A stretch of DNA of 64,000 nt from Aphis gossypii (Eukaryota; Arthropoda; Insecta; Hemiptera; Aphididae), in contig NC_065530.1 of NCBI RefSeq assembly GCF_020184175.1, positions 17,337,260-17,401,259 of the forward strand, given 5' to 3'. Positions 52,598 to 63,734 of the stretch are shown here, in pieces (the stretch's first letter is position 1; each line of letters begins with the position of its first letter). The position numbers were made by a program, and so were the translations under genes. The notes beneath the pieces are model-generated. The model was not told the origin of the DNA. It saw only the letters and a list, made by a program, of their open reading frames with translations, and did no database searches.

Positions 52598-54240
52598 GTA
52601 ACCTGAAGCTCACGTCTCGTCCGTCAGGTACGAATTTTTATACTTGTTTACACTAATTTTATGTTGGCCGGCAACTTTCTCAACACGCCAGGCGTCTATC
52701 GAATGGTTTTGTTTTTTATTTCAAATGTTTTGTTTGTTTTTTAGTATTATTACGTTAAACAAATTGTTGCACATAATATAAAATTGTTCATTGTATTTGA
52801 TAAAAATCATTATCACTGTTTTCTAAAATTATGATTATTGTTATAATTTACTCGTATGCCCTCATAATATGAGACATATTATAGGCACATAAGCTTAATA
52901 TTATATATATTATTATATGTATTTACATAGGTTTATATTTAATGTAACCTTTAAAAAACAATGCGACACCAACAACGTTTGTCGAAACTTTTTATATTCA
53001 ATTTATCAAAATCGGCTTTAATACTTAGTTTAATTTAGGCGGACGAATAAAAAAAAAAATGAAAAAATGAAAAAAAAAGCGCGTAGGAATTTATTCGTCC
53101 TATAACTATTTGGTGATTCATCTTCTCGATAGTATTGACTTAAATAAATAGTGAGTTGGACGTAGCATTGTTTTCCGAGGCTATATTTTTATTTTAATTA
53201 TTTTTTTTTTTTTTTTTTTTTGCTGTATATATTTAAGAAAAACTGATTATTATTTAGTATATTTACGAACATAACATTTAGTCAGCTGTTCAATATTTAA
53301 AAACCATGAAATCGCATTTACACTACCATTTTGAATTGCGATCGCGTATTTCTACTTAAATCTTAAGGTTTATTGAAACCCAATGGGGCCGTTCTACTTA
53401 AACTTGTTGACCCGAAATAAAACATGTCTAACACTACCATAATACTATTATCCACATAATTACAATTAAAATCATGTTATGATTAAAACATAATAATTCA
53501 CTGCCAATTTCAATTGTAACACCTGTGAATTGTAAATGAAAAGAGACTATCGGAATACTTTTATTTCTTCGATGTTATTAGATGTTGTCTTTTTTTTCAT
53601 GCGTTAAAACAATTAATTATCATCCTGTTAAATAAGCTAAACGAACGCAATGTAATGGTTACCTTAAACACCGACCAAACAACCTACATGGTTATTTGCC
53701 TTGTCGTCTGTGTTTTGTGTTATTAACCTATTTGAATAGTCGTTGTATAAATTGTAATTTTTATTTGCCGACATTCCTTAACACAAAAATTCTCCTTGTA
53801 ACCTACAATAATCATTGACTGTTCCAATGAGATATTATTTTACAACATATTGTTGTTATGGTTGTCAATATACTATTTAAAGTTTAAACAAATATTTACT
53901 GATATTAAAATATTTATGTTATGATATTTCGTCTGTAATTATACTCTAATATTTTATTTCGTTTTTTATTTATCTCATAAGTAACACCATTTTTTTTGTG
54001 ATTATTTATTTATTATTATTTTTAGAATATTTTAACAAAAAATTGTATCTATATTGTTTTTGTTTTGTTATTATTATACAAACAATAGTTTAATAATAAT
54101 GTTAATGAACAAAATATTATTAATTGGTTAAAAAAAATATTAAGTTGTTAAGTAATCGATTTCCTTATGTTGTTAAATAAATAACCGAGTTATGGCATTG
54201 GAAATATGTTGTAATGTTGTTTTTTTTTTATAAGTAATTA
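52598..54240 (+). other. Probable kcc 3' UTR
   Basis: AT-rich sequence after the stop, without coding potential and with a T run at about 53200-53220. An AATAAA also occurs at 53416-53421. The end is placed at the better polyadenylation candidate near 54176-54230. The true 3' end is not determined by sequence alone. Confidence 0.4.
54176..54181 (+). terminator. Candidate polyadenylation signal for kcc
   Basis: AATAAA (within AAATAAATAA) is followed 25-50 bases later by TGTTGTAATGTTG and a T run, a typical GU/U-rich downstream element. Several other AATAAA hexamers exist in this AT-rich region, so this is only the best-looking one. Confidence 0.35.
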
Positions 54241-57180
54241 GTTGATATAAACTAACGAAATATTTGTTTGGAACGAAATGTGTTGTGTTTGCTTAATTTA
54301 TACAGTGTTACTTTTATGATTTATTAGTTGCAATTACTTATTGATCGTTATTTAATTTATTTTGTTCATCGGATGGTAGCAGCTTGTACCTATATGTTAT
54401 TATTATTTTTATGAACAATTGCATATCTCAGAAATACTAACATAATGCCAAATGCATTACGATTGAACGAATAAAAATGTATGTTCAATCAACAAAACTT
54501 AAACGAAATTGTTGTAATCGATAAATCATGAAGGTTCACTGTGTACGTATTGCTAATTTTATTATAAATAATTATTATTATTATATTTACGTAATATTTA
54601 TTATGATGAAAGATTTTAGTGAAATCGTATGATATACAACTATATTTAAACTGGCTTGGCCATCGCTAGCTTTCGTCTGTTTCTGTATATCGATATGTGA
54701 TGTACATACATATGTTGCTTAGGCTTAAATTTGGTTTCCATTTTTTCAGTTGAACAGATTAGTGAGTTGAAAAATTAATTATTAGGTAGCATTGTTAAAA
54801 TCTAATTCAAACAGCCTTATTAATTTATTATTATACTAATAATTATGGATACTAAGAACAAAATAAAATAATTTGCGTAAAATGTGTAGTATATACACAG
54901 TACACGCGCATATAATGGATATATTATAATATATTTATATACATTCGTTTTTATCTTAAAAAGAAAAACCATAATTTGAATAATCATAAATTTACTAAAA
55001 AAATTCGCTACGTAGACGTAGTCGTCGAAATAGTTCATGATTGAAAATTCTAGATTTGATTTTTAAATATTTTTTGTAAGTCAATTATTAATTTATCATA
55101 ATAACTTTATAATGTTTATTATATATATAATATATATATTGGACGACCATATTATTAACTTATATATTATTATTAATATTATGTTTCTCGATCATATTGT
55201 TTTAAATCTAATTACATATTTCTTATCAAACTGAAAATTATCGAGGTGAGATTCTCCTTTTTGTACGTTCATAGTTGCAATAATATGAAAAAAATTACAT
55301 TTGATTTCGATGTAATGTTTAAAAGGACAAATTTGTTAACGTTTGTACATAATAAGTATCTAATCAATATTTAAATGTACATTGGTATTTAGTTCCCATT
55401 TTTCTTTTTCTTTTTTTTTCTTTTTAGACAATAGTCTTAACTATATTTAATATTAAAAGATTGTTAAAATTTTATAATAAATAAAATGAGTAATTAGTTA
55501 CGATTTATAAAAAGTATTCAATCTAATTTAGATTCATGACTTTCGATAAAAAAAAATATGTATTGGATTATGAATTTTATATTAAAATTCTACGAGTACA
55601 TTGTAGCTTATTATATTCTAAGACATTAAATTTCAGTTAAATTAAATATTTCAAATAATTACATGCCTACCAGCTGTGTTTCGCCGATTCGCAACAAAGG
55701 TATGCTTTTAATTTTAAATCCCTAAACCTGTTATACCTTTTCCAAACTGAAATATAGTACAAATTTTACCCAAAATAAATAAATCTCATTCACTTATTTT
55801 GATATGTGATATAGTTTTTATGCTTGAACCCACGCAGATTAAAATGCTATGCAATATAATTCTTGTGGCATTAAATTACACTGCATTCCGAACGAAATCA
55901 ATAATTTGTTAAAAAAAAAAAAAAAACAATAATAATAAATCGTTAAACTATGAAATAAATTATGTCATGTTTCAATTAATTAGGTATATATATATATATT
56001 TTTTTGTTTTTACTATCATTTTACTCTTGTCTAAATAAACGTCCATTTCTCCCTAGTCTGTTATAACTATATTAGTTGGATAAAAATAAAATACCAAACG
56101 ATTATATTTGGGAAATTTTAATATACATTAATATAAATTAATTACAAACCAGCTCAAAATTAGATTAAACTTAAAATATTATTTTAAATATCATAATTTT
56201 CTGTCTAATGAATTTGGCGGAGGCTGAAGCAAATCTTTTTTTTATATTTTATAATAAACGAATAGAATGTTACTCAAATTATTGTACATGCCTGATTCAA
56301 TTGGATGCAAATTTAAATATAGGTATACACTTATATTTTTTAAAACAATGATTATGTGCCAATTTGCTTAGTCATTATAGTACTTATACAGTTCACACAT
56401 ACAAAATACACACATATTTCCCCAGTTGAAATTCTGTAATCAATGATAGTACTATATAATATACAAAATATACTATAATACAATAATAATTGTATATCAT
56501 ACATAATAATAACATACCTAACATATATTCAAAGTTACGAATAATAAAGTAATATATTATATTATACAAATAAATTATACGTGTCAATGCACTTATGTTA
56601 GTAGTTGACGCACTGTTGTAAGTTGTTAAAAATTTAATATTCTGTTCCTATGTATGAATTTTTGAAAATGTAAAAAGAAAAAATCAAAAAAAAAAAATGT
56701 AAAATTAGTGATTATGACTATTCGTTTGTTATTTTCAAAAAAAAAATTGTTTTTATTTTCCTATTACTACGTTCCTCTCAAATAGTACCTATGTAATAAT
56801 GAAAAATACATAAATACATTGAACCATGATTTTAATAATGAAATATGGCGTAAAATTCAACATTTATTTACCTAAGTATTAATTTTAAAAGCATAATATG
56901 AAAGTGTACAACGTTAAGGTGAGTACGTAAAAAGTAAAATATACTTATAATCTTATTTTTTATTAGTTTTTTTTTCATTTAATTTGAAAAATATTAGAAA
57001 AAAATACATATTATAAATACAAACAATTTACATTATTTATCAATGCATCTCTTGTAAGCGTTTCTTGTGTTGGAGAAAGAAAGTTATACCATAACAGTTT
57101 TTAAGATATAAGCTTTTTCATAGATACAATCAAATAATAATATAGAGAATAGATAATTAAATACATAGTATGGATATATA
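54241..57180. other. Intergenic AT-rich DNA
   Basis: No coding exon, RNA gene or clear transposon recognised. Open frames are short and of low complexity. Confidence 0.7.
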
Positions 57181-57526
57181 TATGGGCGGTGGTCGTTTGG
57201 ACGAAGGTAATAATTTTACCAAAAAAATAATAGTCATTTTGGGTGACTATCATATTTTGTACCATTTGGGCGAGTGAAATTATTTTTACCTATGCGAAGT
57301 AAAACCCGGGTGACAGATACTGATGATAATATTGCTGATTGTAATTAATCACTATTATCAATTATAAATATAATTATAATTATAAATTATAAATTAATAT
57401 TATATGATTTTATTTATAATTGTTGACTTATTATTAATTATTTATGTTATATGATTTTTCACTTATTATTATTTATATTTTAAGACTATATTCTGGGTCG
57501 ATCCGCCCAAACAGTCTATGCCCATA
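57181..57526. mobile_element. Possible MITE of about 346 bp
   Basis: The left end reads TATGGGC, seven bases, then GTTTGG. The right end, reverse-complemented, reads TATGGGC, seven bases, then GTTTGG. Interior sequence is AT-rich with no frame. No clear target duplication is visible, so the superfamily is unknown. Confidence 0.5.
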
Positions 57527-58147
57527 TAGACAATATTTTCGTTTTAACATCATTCGCAGTATCTATTGCAGGTAAGTATAACTTCGTAATCAGCTCATAA
57601 TTTTATCTTTTTAATATGATCTGTAACCAGTAACCGACTAAAAGTTAAAATAATAAATTATAAAATATGTTTTATTCTTAAGTTTTCATTATTAATTTAC
57701 TCAGATTCATTGTTACCTCTGTGTACATCGTCTACGCGATGTTAAATGGAGAAATTGTATCTCAAAAAACAAACTTTTCAATTTTTTCGTAACAAAAAAT
57801 CATTGAAAGTATACCTATGTAAAAGTAGTGCATATTGATGTAAGTAAATTTTAACAGTGTATATCAACGAGAATACAAATGTATTAGTTTTTAATTCGAT
57901 TAGGTTACAACTATTTTCTCGGCGATAATGTTGTTTTGTAACAAACATTTTGTTTTCATTAGCCAACAACAGTCATAACTCAAACGCACATGTCTTACGA
58001 ATTATGTACTCAAAAATCAAAGCGATGATAACATTTCAATATTATTAAAACCAAATGTATAACTTTACAACTTAATCGTTGATAGACATAATTACTGTAA
58101 CTTCAGATACTGCTGTACAGCTAATTATACACCTATTTATTCGTTAA

Positions 58148-58387
58148 TAAATAATATTTATTACAGTTTTGGAAACCTTCAAATTTCCATTTTTGGCTTT
58201 AACTTTTAAACTCTTCAAATCATAATGAATTCTAAATATACTACAAATTACAAGTAACAGTACAATGCAAACAATAATGAGCACCCAGAATAATAAATCA
58301 CGTGTTGCTGGCGTGATATATAGGCAACATATATTTACAATAATACAGTTGGTATAGACAGTAGATGCTTACATTCATATAGTATCG
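58148..58387 (-). other. Candidate unrecognised exon encoding a single-pass membrane segment
   Basis: The minus strand is open for about 80 codons before a TAA (58148-58150) and has no ATG, so it would need splicing from an upstream exon. It contains TRDLLFWVLIIVCIVLLLVI, a strong hydrophobic helix, then a basic tail with RIHYDLKSLKVKAKNGNLK. The best acceptor is CACGCCAG at about 58311. A GC-richer, promoter-like stretch lies upstream (58.5-59.6 kb). I recognise no family and chance cannot be excluded. Confidence 0.3.
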
Positions 58388-58499
58388 ACTTATGATCAGG
58401 GTTCATGATTTAAATTTTATATGATCACATATATGTATATGGACAGATTGGCATATACTTAAATCTATGGGTAGAATTGAAACGCTGAAATGCCCTAAA

Positions 58500-59640
58500 T
58501 CACATGGCCTTAGTCCCGCGCACCGTGTTTCTTCGATAACCGGAGAACTAAGATCATACAGATTTTGAAAATCGACGCACAGACTTACACGAATTACAAA
58601 TCAAGTATTGATGAATACTGCGATTTTCAATAATTTTAAACGAGTGGAGCCCACCAAAGTGATGTACTTCATGACGTACAGTTCTACAGCAGCTCGGCGT
58701 TTTGTTTTATATTTCTCTCGACCGCAATAAAACATGACCAAAACTTCTATTTGGAACCGACTGTTATAAAGCATTACTATTAATTGTTATTATTATTATT
58801 ATTATTATTGTTACTGTCGTCATTGTAGTTTTTGCGGAGTACGGTGCCCGGTGTAGAGCGCATACAAATGCGAATAATAACGTGTCAATATTAAGACTCG
58901 CCTGCACTCGATACGAACGTATAAAATATACATTATAATGATATGTATATCGTATATAAAACGATATAAAGATATTTAACGACACGTCGCTGCGTTAGCG
59001 ACGACCCCCTCAGCAGCACATTATGATGATGACATTATCGTCTCGTGTGTACACACCTTTTATTATCATTTACGGTTCGGCGCCGTGCTTGTCGCATTAT
59101 AATGGAGTTCGGCTGACAGACTTTCGATGTATACGATATAGCAGGACTTCGCACTATATACTGCAAGGGGTTACTGCTACGACGACATTCGATTATAAAA
59201 AAATATAATGACCCGTCGAGGGACGAGTGAGTGAAGTGAAAAAAAAAAACAAAAAAAATAAATAAAACACTCGCATCGACTCGACGTGTATTATCGTTAT
59301 AATATTATAAAACCGTATAAAAATTATAATATATTCACATAACTGCCGAGTGTACGTCGCAAGCTGATTGTTATTATTATTGTACTAATGTACTTACATT
59401 ATAATATTATTCGTACGTCATTAACGCGTGTACCTATATTGAAAGCGTATATTTGGTGCCCACGCGGGTGGGTACGACGATAACGACGAAACAAATGACT
59501 TCTTTGCACTCGGTTCGGCGATTTCGCTTAAAACGATATCGTATATTATAATAATAATCATAAAATAACGTCGTGTTGAACGACGCTAGTCGTGTGTAAT
59601 ACGGTTGATAGAAACCGATCGTTGTTGATATTTTAATTTA
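58500..59640. promoter_or_regulatory. GC-richer island in the intergenic region
   Basis: CpG content rises here compared with the flanks. The stretch includes a perfect 7-bp-stem hairpin CGTCGCT-GCGTT-AGCGACG at 58985-59003. It resembles the block before kcc exon 1 but is weaker. It may be the promoter of an unrecognised gene in either direction, or regulatory DNA. Confidence 0.3.
58787..58809. repeat. (TTA)n microsatellite
   Basis: About eight TTA/ATT triplets inside the GC-richer intergenic island. Confidence 0.85.
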
Positions 59641-59879
59641 ATTTTTTTATTATAATATTATTACGTACCTACTCGTACATGCTAAAATATCGTTGAGAGT
59701 TCGACCCTTTTTGTTTTTTCTTTTCGTTTGTTTATTGATTTAAAACACCGCGTTAAAACAATTCTCTTTAACAATCAGAGCAAAAAACAAGTGATTGGAA
59801 AAACGTACCGACAAAATAAAAAAAAATAATAAAACAATGAATTATAAAAAATTATAATATATACCTACATAATAATTGT

Positions 59880-60272
59880 ATAATTATTGATTATACAATA
59901 AAAAAAATAATAAATAAACATAATATTTAATAATTTATTTATAATTAATAATTTAATAAATGATTTATAATATAATTTATAATTATTTATTTATTTAATT
60001 TATAATTTATATTTTTATTTATTATATAATAAAAAAAGAAGTAATAAATAATTTATATAAATTATAATAATTATTTATTTATTTAATTTATAATTATTTA
60101 TTTATTTAATTTATAATTTATATTTTTATTTATTATACAATAAAAATAATAATAAATATACTATTTAATAATTTATTTATAATTAATAATTTAATAAATG
60201 ATTTAGGTATATAATTTATAATTATTTATTTATTTAATTTATAATTTATATTTTTATTTATTATACAATTTA
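59880..60272. repeat. AT-only tandem repeat, period about 242 bp
   Basis: A segment starting TTATACAATAAAA, with TTTAATAATTTATTTATAA and ending ATATTTTTATTTATTATA, occurs at about 59891 and again at about 60133. A shortened, internally repeated TATTTATTTAATTTATAA block lies between them. The sequence contains almost no G or C and many self-complementary stretches. Confidence 0.8.
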
Positions 60273-60597
60273 TATTCAAATGAATATCGGGAGACCGATA
60301 TAGACCCAGATCTTCACGTATGAATCTGTTCATTATTATTCATAATTAGTGCTACAAATAACAAATAGCATTTCTACATAGGTACCTAATAATAACATTG
60401 ACACTACACAGCTAAATTTAATTAATTTTTCGTCACTTTTTGTGGTTTTTCTCAATTGTTTTGAAAACTTGTTGATACTTTTTACTTTTGATAATGCACC
60501 AAAGATTTTAAATTTGCCACTGGATACTACTCCTGAAGTTTAAAATTGAAACATTATTTCTACAAGTATGGTGTATAGGTAGTATATTATACACTAT

Positions 60598-60670
60598 ACA
60601 GACACAAAAACAAAAAAAAACACCCGCATCATTGTAAAATCAATACATTCATCACTTAGTTCAGAATCTA
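60598..60670. mobile_element. Partial copy of the GATTCTGA-ended dispersed repeat
   Basis: ACAGACACAAAAACAAAAA, CATTGTAAAATCAATACATT and CATCACTTAGTTCAGAATCT run in the same order as at 48736-48802, with few differences. The matching left end was not found nearby, so this is a truncated copy. Confidence 0.75.
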
Positions 60671-60865
60671 AAATTAACAGATGAAACAATATTTTAATAA
60701 ATGTATAACACTAATATTTTAGTATAGTGTATACAATATCAATATTTATCTCGTGCCAAAGGGAGGAGCACCGCATAGTGTGGGAACCAAAAAACAAACA
60801 TAAACCACGCCCATCATATATATATAATATATATTTACATGCATGTACATGAAGATTTGCATTAA

Positions 60866-61135
60866 AACGAGGCCGTAACTGGTGGTAGGGTACTAGGAAC
60901 TAGGGTTTCGTACCCCCCTTCCCCCAAAAATTTAAAAAGTTGAAATATTTTTTTATTATTAAATAATTAACTACCTATTATGTAAATTGAATATTATAAT
61001 GACGACTTATGTTTTCAATAACAATAATAATCAAATTTCATATTTTTAACGTAAAAATGACAAGTGTTCAGTATCTATGTATTGAAAAAAATGTTAGACT
61101 CCCCCCCCTGGACTTTTTTCAGTTACGATCTTGCA
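60866..61135. repeat. Possible inverted-repeat element with C-rich interior
   Basis: CGTAACTG (60874-60881) faces CAGTTACG (61120-61127), with TACCCCCCTTCCCCC and CTCCCCCCCCTGG tracts between. Only eight base pairs pair perfectly and no target duplication is clear, so a transposon origin is tentative. Confidence 0.35.
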
Positions 61136-61389
61136 TTTAAATAATTTCATAAATAATATACTAAAAGTCTGAAATAAATTTAATTCAAATTTAATTATTT
61201 AACTATCTATTAAAACCCAATTGTAAGAATTAAATTATTCACAACAATATACTTATATATACTATATAAATTATTAAATCCCAAATTTTCATTTTATCTA
61301 GGTACTACTTATCAAGGAGATATTCGTGAATTTGTATTATACATTAAAATAACTTTAAAAATAAATTTCAATATTTTAAATAAGAATAA

Positions 61390-61399
61390 TTTATTTATT
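61390..61399 (-). terminator. Candidate polyadenylation signals for Vac14
   Basis: On the minus strand two overlapping AATAAA hexamers occur about 320 bases after the Vac14 stop codon. In such AT-rich DNA this is weak evidence. Intergenic AT-rich sequence lies beyond. Confidence 0.3.
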
Positions 61400-61715
61400 T
61401 ATAATTTCATAAATATATATTTTCAATACAATATATAACAATATAATTAATGGAGTTATGATAAAATATATAATTAATATATAAATACAACATAAATACA
61501 TACAATAATTTTAGATTAATTTAAATACCCAGTTTTAAATAAAACCATTTTTTGTTATTCTAAAACAAATAACAATAATATTGACACACGGATTCATAAA
61601 ATGTTGACACAAATAATTTAATAAAATACTTAAAACAAATATTGGTTTTTGTTTAAAAGGCATTAGGAAATAATGGCAAAATAACATATTGTAATAACTT
61701 GAATGGTGATAATAA

Positions 61716-61878
61716 CTATTGTATATCAATTTTGGCAATAGCTTTATCAATCTGTTGATTGGAATTGGTATTCATTCGGTAATTCCTATGTTTTTCTTGT
61801 AATGTTGTAAAATGATTTAACATTGTACTTGTGTCAAACATTCCTTTAAAATCTTTTTTAACATTTTCACTGGCCGGC
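61716..61878 (-). CDS. Vac14: Vac14 last coding exon
   Basis: Encodes [37 protein letters not shown] and so on to the TAG at 61716-61718. It corresponds to the human segment around LLQHFEKVQNKHLEVR. Phase 2 in; the acceptor is AATGTAG on the minus strand. Confidence 0.88.
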
Positions 61879-63734
61879 CTACATTAACATAAATAGAATA
61901 TAAACCAATGATTAATTGGTCATACTGAAGACAATTCTTTACAAGAAAAAGGTTCAATAATGGTATTATATATTATATTAAATGTAAAATCCTGTATTCT
62001 AAATTATATACAGTACATACATTTCTGATCCCATTCTTGAATGAGGAATACACTTTAACCTGTGTCGTAATAAATGAAAAGCGTCTGACTGAGGCATTAT
62101 CATCAAAAGTCCATAAAGTGCTTTAATCAAATACTGATTTACTGGTTCTTCCAAAAGCTCCATTCTCAAATCTAAAAATATTCAAAAATATCAATACTAA
62201 TAAGTCTTTTTTTTTATACAAACTTACATATAAATATTGGTGATTCCAATAGCTGAATTAGTTTGTCTACTTCAATAAGCAAATCAATAGTAACATCCAT
62301 TGATGCACTGATATAATAATGGCTAAGGAAAATATTGAATAAAATACAATTGATTATAAAATGAAAATTAGTGTTACATGCTATGTATAATTGAATTTTA
62401 CTGAAAAAGGATACAATGTCTGTAACAGCTTACAAACAAGGAAATAATTTTGAGTAAGTAAACACAATGCTACTGCAGCCACTGGATTATGACACCATGT
62501 TCTAAATAAACACAAAAACATTTCTCGATTTTCCTGAAACAAAAAATTAATAAATAAAAATATTATCAGTTTTCAGATTTATACAAAGTATTATATTGTG
62601 TTATTTGTAATATGTTATAAATAACAGAGTAATTTTTAAATATATTATCATTAATATACATATAATCATTGAAAAAACAAGTAAATATATACTATAATAT
62701 TGTAGAGAATATTATTACTTTCAAAGAAACTTAAAGCATTTAAACATTTCTATTAATAATTGACAATTATCATAATTCATACAACATACTTATAATTTAT
62801 AAAAAATATAATTTTCAATTTTTATAAATAAAATAATGTTATCTACCTGTTTTTCAACATCTCGCAACTGAGTTCGAAGATCATAAAGTTCAGGGGATGT
62901 CAACAATATTGTATTCAGTGTTCCTATCATTACAGACGCAAATTTCATGTTCTTCTCCTCTAACAGGAATGTAGATAATGTTCGGTAAATATCATTTGAA
63001 TTTAATAAACCACATATTTGTCTATGTAAAAAAATTCAAATAAGAATAGTAAACAATAATATTAAACAATGTACTAGTTTGGTTTTACTTTTATATTTCT
63101 ATTCAATAAAAAATATCATATCATAAACACATACCTTATAATAAATTGTCCACGGTCTTTTAATAATGTTCGATCACAGCTAAATTGTTTCAATAAACTT
63201 AAAATAAATTGGTCAAAATATTGTTTATTATTTGTTTGAGCTGCTGATGGAGAAATTATTTTTGCAATAACTTTTAAATCATTTTGCACAACTTCTTCGT
63301 TTGGATAAGATAATGTTGTTAACAATAAAGGAAATATTGACTCCATATACATAAGTATCTGTTAGAAAAAATAAATCAATGTATTACAAAATTATATAAT
63401 TGAATTGTATATTTGCAACCTAGTAGCTTACCTACTTACTCTGTTTGGTAAATGAGTAAACAAATGGTAAATCCATTTTAATACTGTTATTTTAGTTTCA
63501 ATTGTAGAACCGCCCAATTCTTTAATAAGTACAGTAATAACTGATGCAAGATCTAGATTTTTTCCCTATATTTCAATAACCGATTAATAAGTTTTATTAA
63601 TTGTTTTGAGTTGTTTTAATATATTTTTTAATTAATTATTACTTCATCTTTTTCTATGGCATCAGTTTTGTCTTCTACGCCATTAATTAGTTCCATCAAT
63701 GTTGAATTAACTATTTTTGCCGTTTGTTTTATAC
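61716..63734 (-). CDS. Vac14: Vac14, C-terminal half (5' end beyond the window), 8 exons
   Basis: Vac14 is the HEAT-repeat scaffold that assembles PIKfyve/Fab1 kinase and Fig4 phosphatase on endosomes and lysosomes, controlling PI(3,5)P2. The eight exons join in frame to about 376 residues plus TAG, aligning with human VAC14 from about the SIKEVANVCN segment to the C-terminus. Diagnostic blocks are [90 protein letters not shown] and [20 protein letters not shown]. Human VAC14 is longer between the LLTTLS and NKQYFDQF blocks; the shorter linker here probably reflects a vertebrate insert. The gene is convergent with kcc; no functional link is implied. Confidence 0.95.
62021..62171 (-). CDS. Vac14: Vac14 exon (YLRMELLEE...)
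   Basis: Encodes [50 protein letters not shown]; strongly similar to human VAC14. Phase 1 in, phase 2 out. Acceptor TTTTTAG, donor GTATGT. The intron before it is only 56 bases. Confidence 0.95.
62228..62307 (-). CDS. Vac14: Vac14 exon ([10 protein letters not shown]...)
   Basis: Encodes [20 protein letters not shown] then ESPIFI, matching human [23 protein letters not shown]. Phase 2 in, phase 1 out. The acceptor TATATCAG belongs to the U12-like intron; donor GTAAGT. Confidence 0.94.
62308..62414 (-). other. Vac14 intron with U12-type 5' splice site
   Basis: On the minus strand the 107-base intron starts GTATCCTTTTTC, a perfect U12-type donor. The only phase that keeps the protein aligned (LLQTF then ASMDV, against human LIQKFGDLEV) needs this donor. 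Near the 3' end TTTTCCTTAGCC (62332-62321) resembles the U12 branch site but has G at the usual branch A; the remaining A is 16 bases from the exon. Confidence 0.82.
62415..62533 (-). CDS. Vac14: Vac14 exon ([11 protein letters not shown]...)
   Basis: Encodes [39 protein letters not shown] plus two bases of a Phe codon. Human VAC14 has [20 protein letters not shown] here. Phase 0 in, phase 2 out. Acceptor GTTTCAG. A GTAAGC inside the exon is a decoy donor with the wrong phase. Confidence 0.95.
62534..62846. other. Vac14 intron, 313 bases
   Basis: AT-rich intron, donor GTAGAT and acceptor GTTTCAG on the minus strand. No other feature was seen. Confidence 0.85.
62847..63021 (-). CDS. Vac14: Vac14 exon ([10 protein letters not shown]...)
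   Basis: Encodes [58 protein letters not shown]. Human equivalent: [20 protein letters not shown]. Phase 2 in, phase 0 out. Acceptor TTACATAG, donor GTAGAT. Confidence 0.95.
63135..63358 (-). CDS. Vac14: Vac14 exon ([12 protein letters not shown]...)
   Basis: Encodes [40 protein letters not shown], then [20 protein letters not shown] and [12 protein letters not shown]. Acceptor CTAACAG, donor GTATGT. Phase 0 in, phase 2 out. The human protein has about 40 extra residues in the middle of this segment. Confidence 0.96.
63440..63565 (-). CDS. Vac14: Vac14 exon ([10 protein letters not shown]...)
   Basis: Encodes [42 protein letters not shown]. It aligns with human VQVLNCHLSD and RIAVLKWLYHLYIKTPRK. 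Phase 0 at both ends; acceptor AATATAG, donor GTAAGT. Confidence 0.94.
63643..63734 (-). CDS. Vac14: Vac14 most upstream exon in the window
   Basis: Encodes (S)[30 protein letters not shown], aligned with human SIKEVANVCNQSLMKLVTPE. It begins in phase 1; the missing base would complete a Ser codon. Acceptor ATACCAG, donor GTAATA. Confidence 0.88.

Noticed and set aside
62433..62442. GTAAGC inside the Vac14 exon as the true donor
   Set aside because: It has the wrong phase for the next exon and removes residues (CKLLQT) that align with human YDLIQK.
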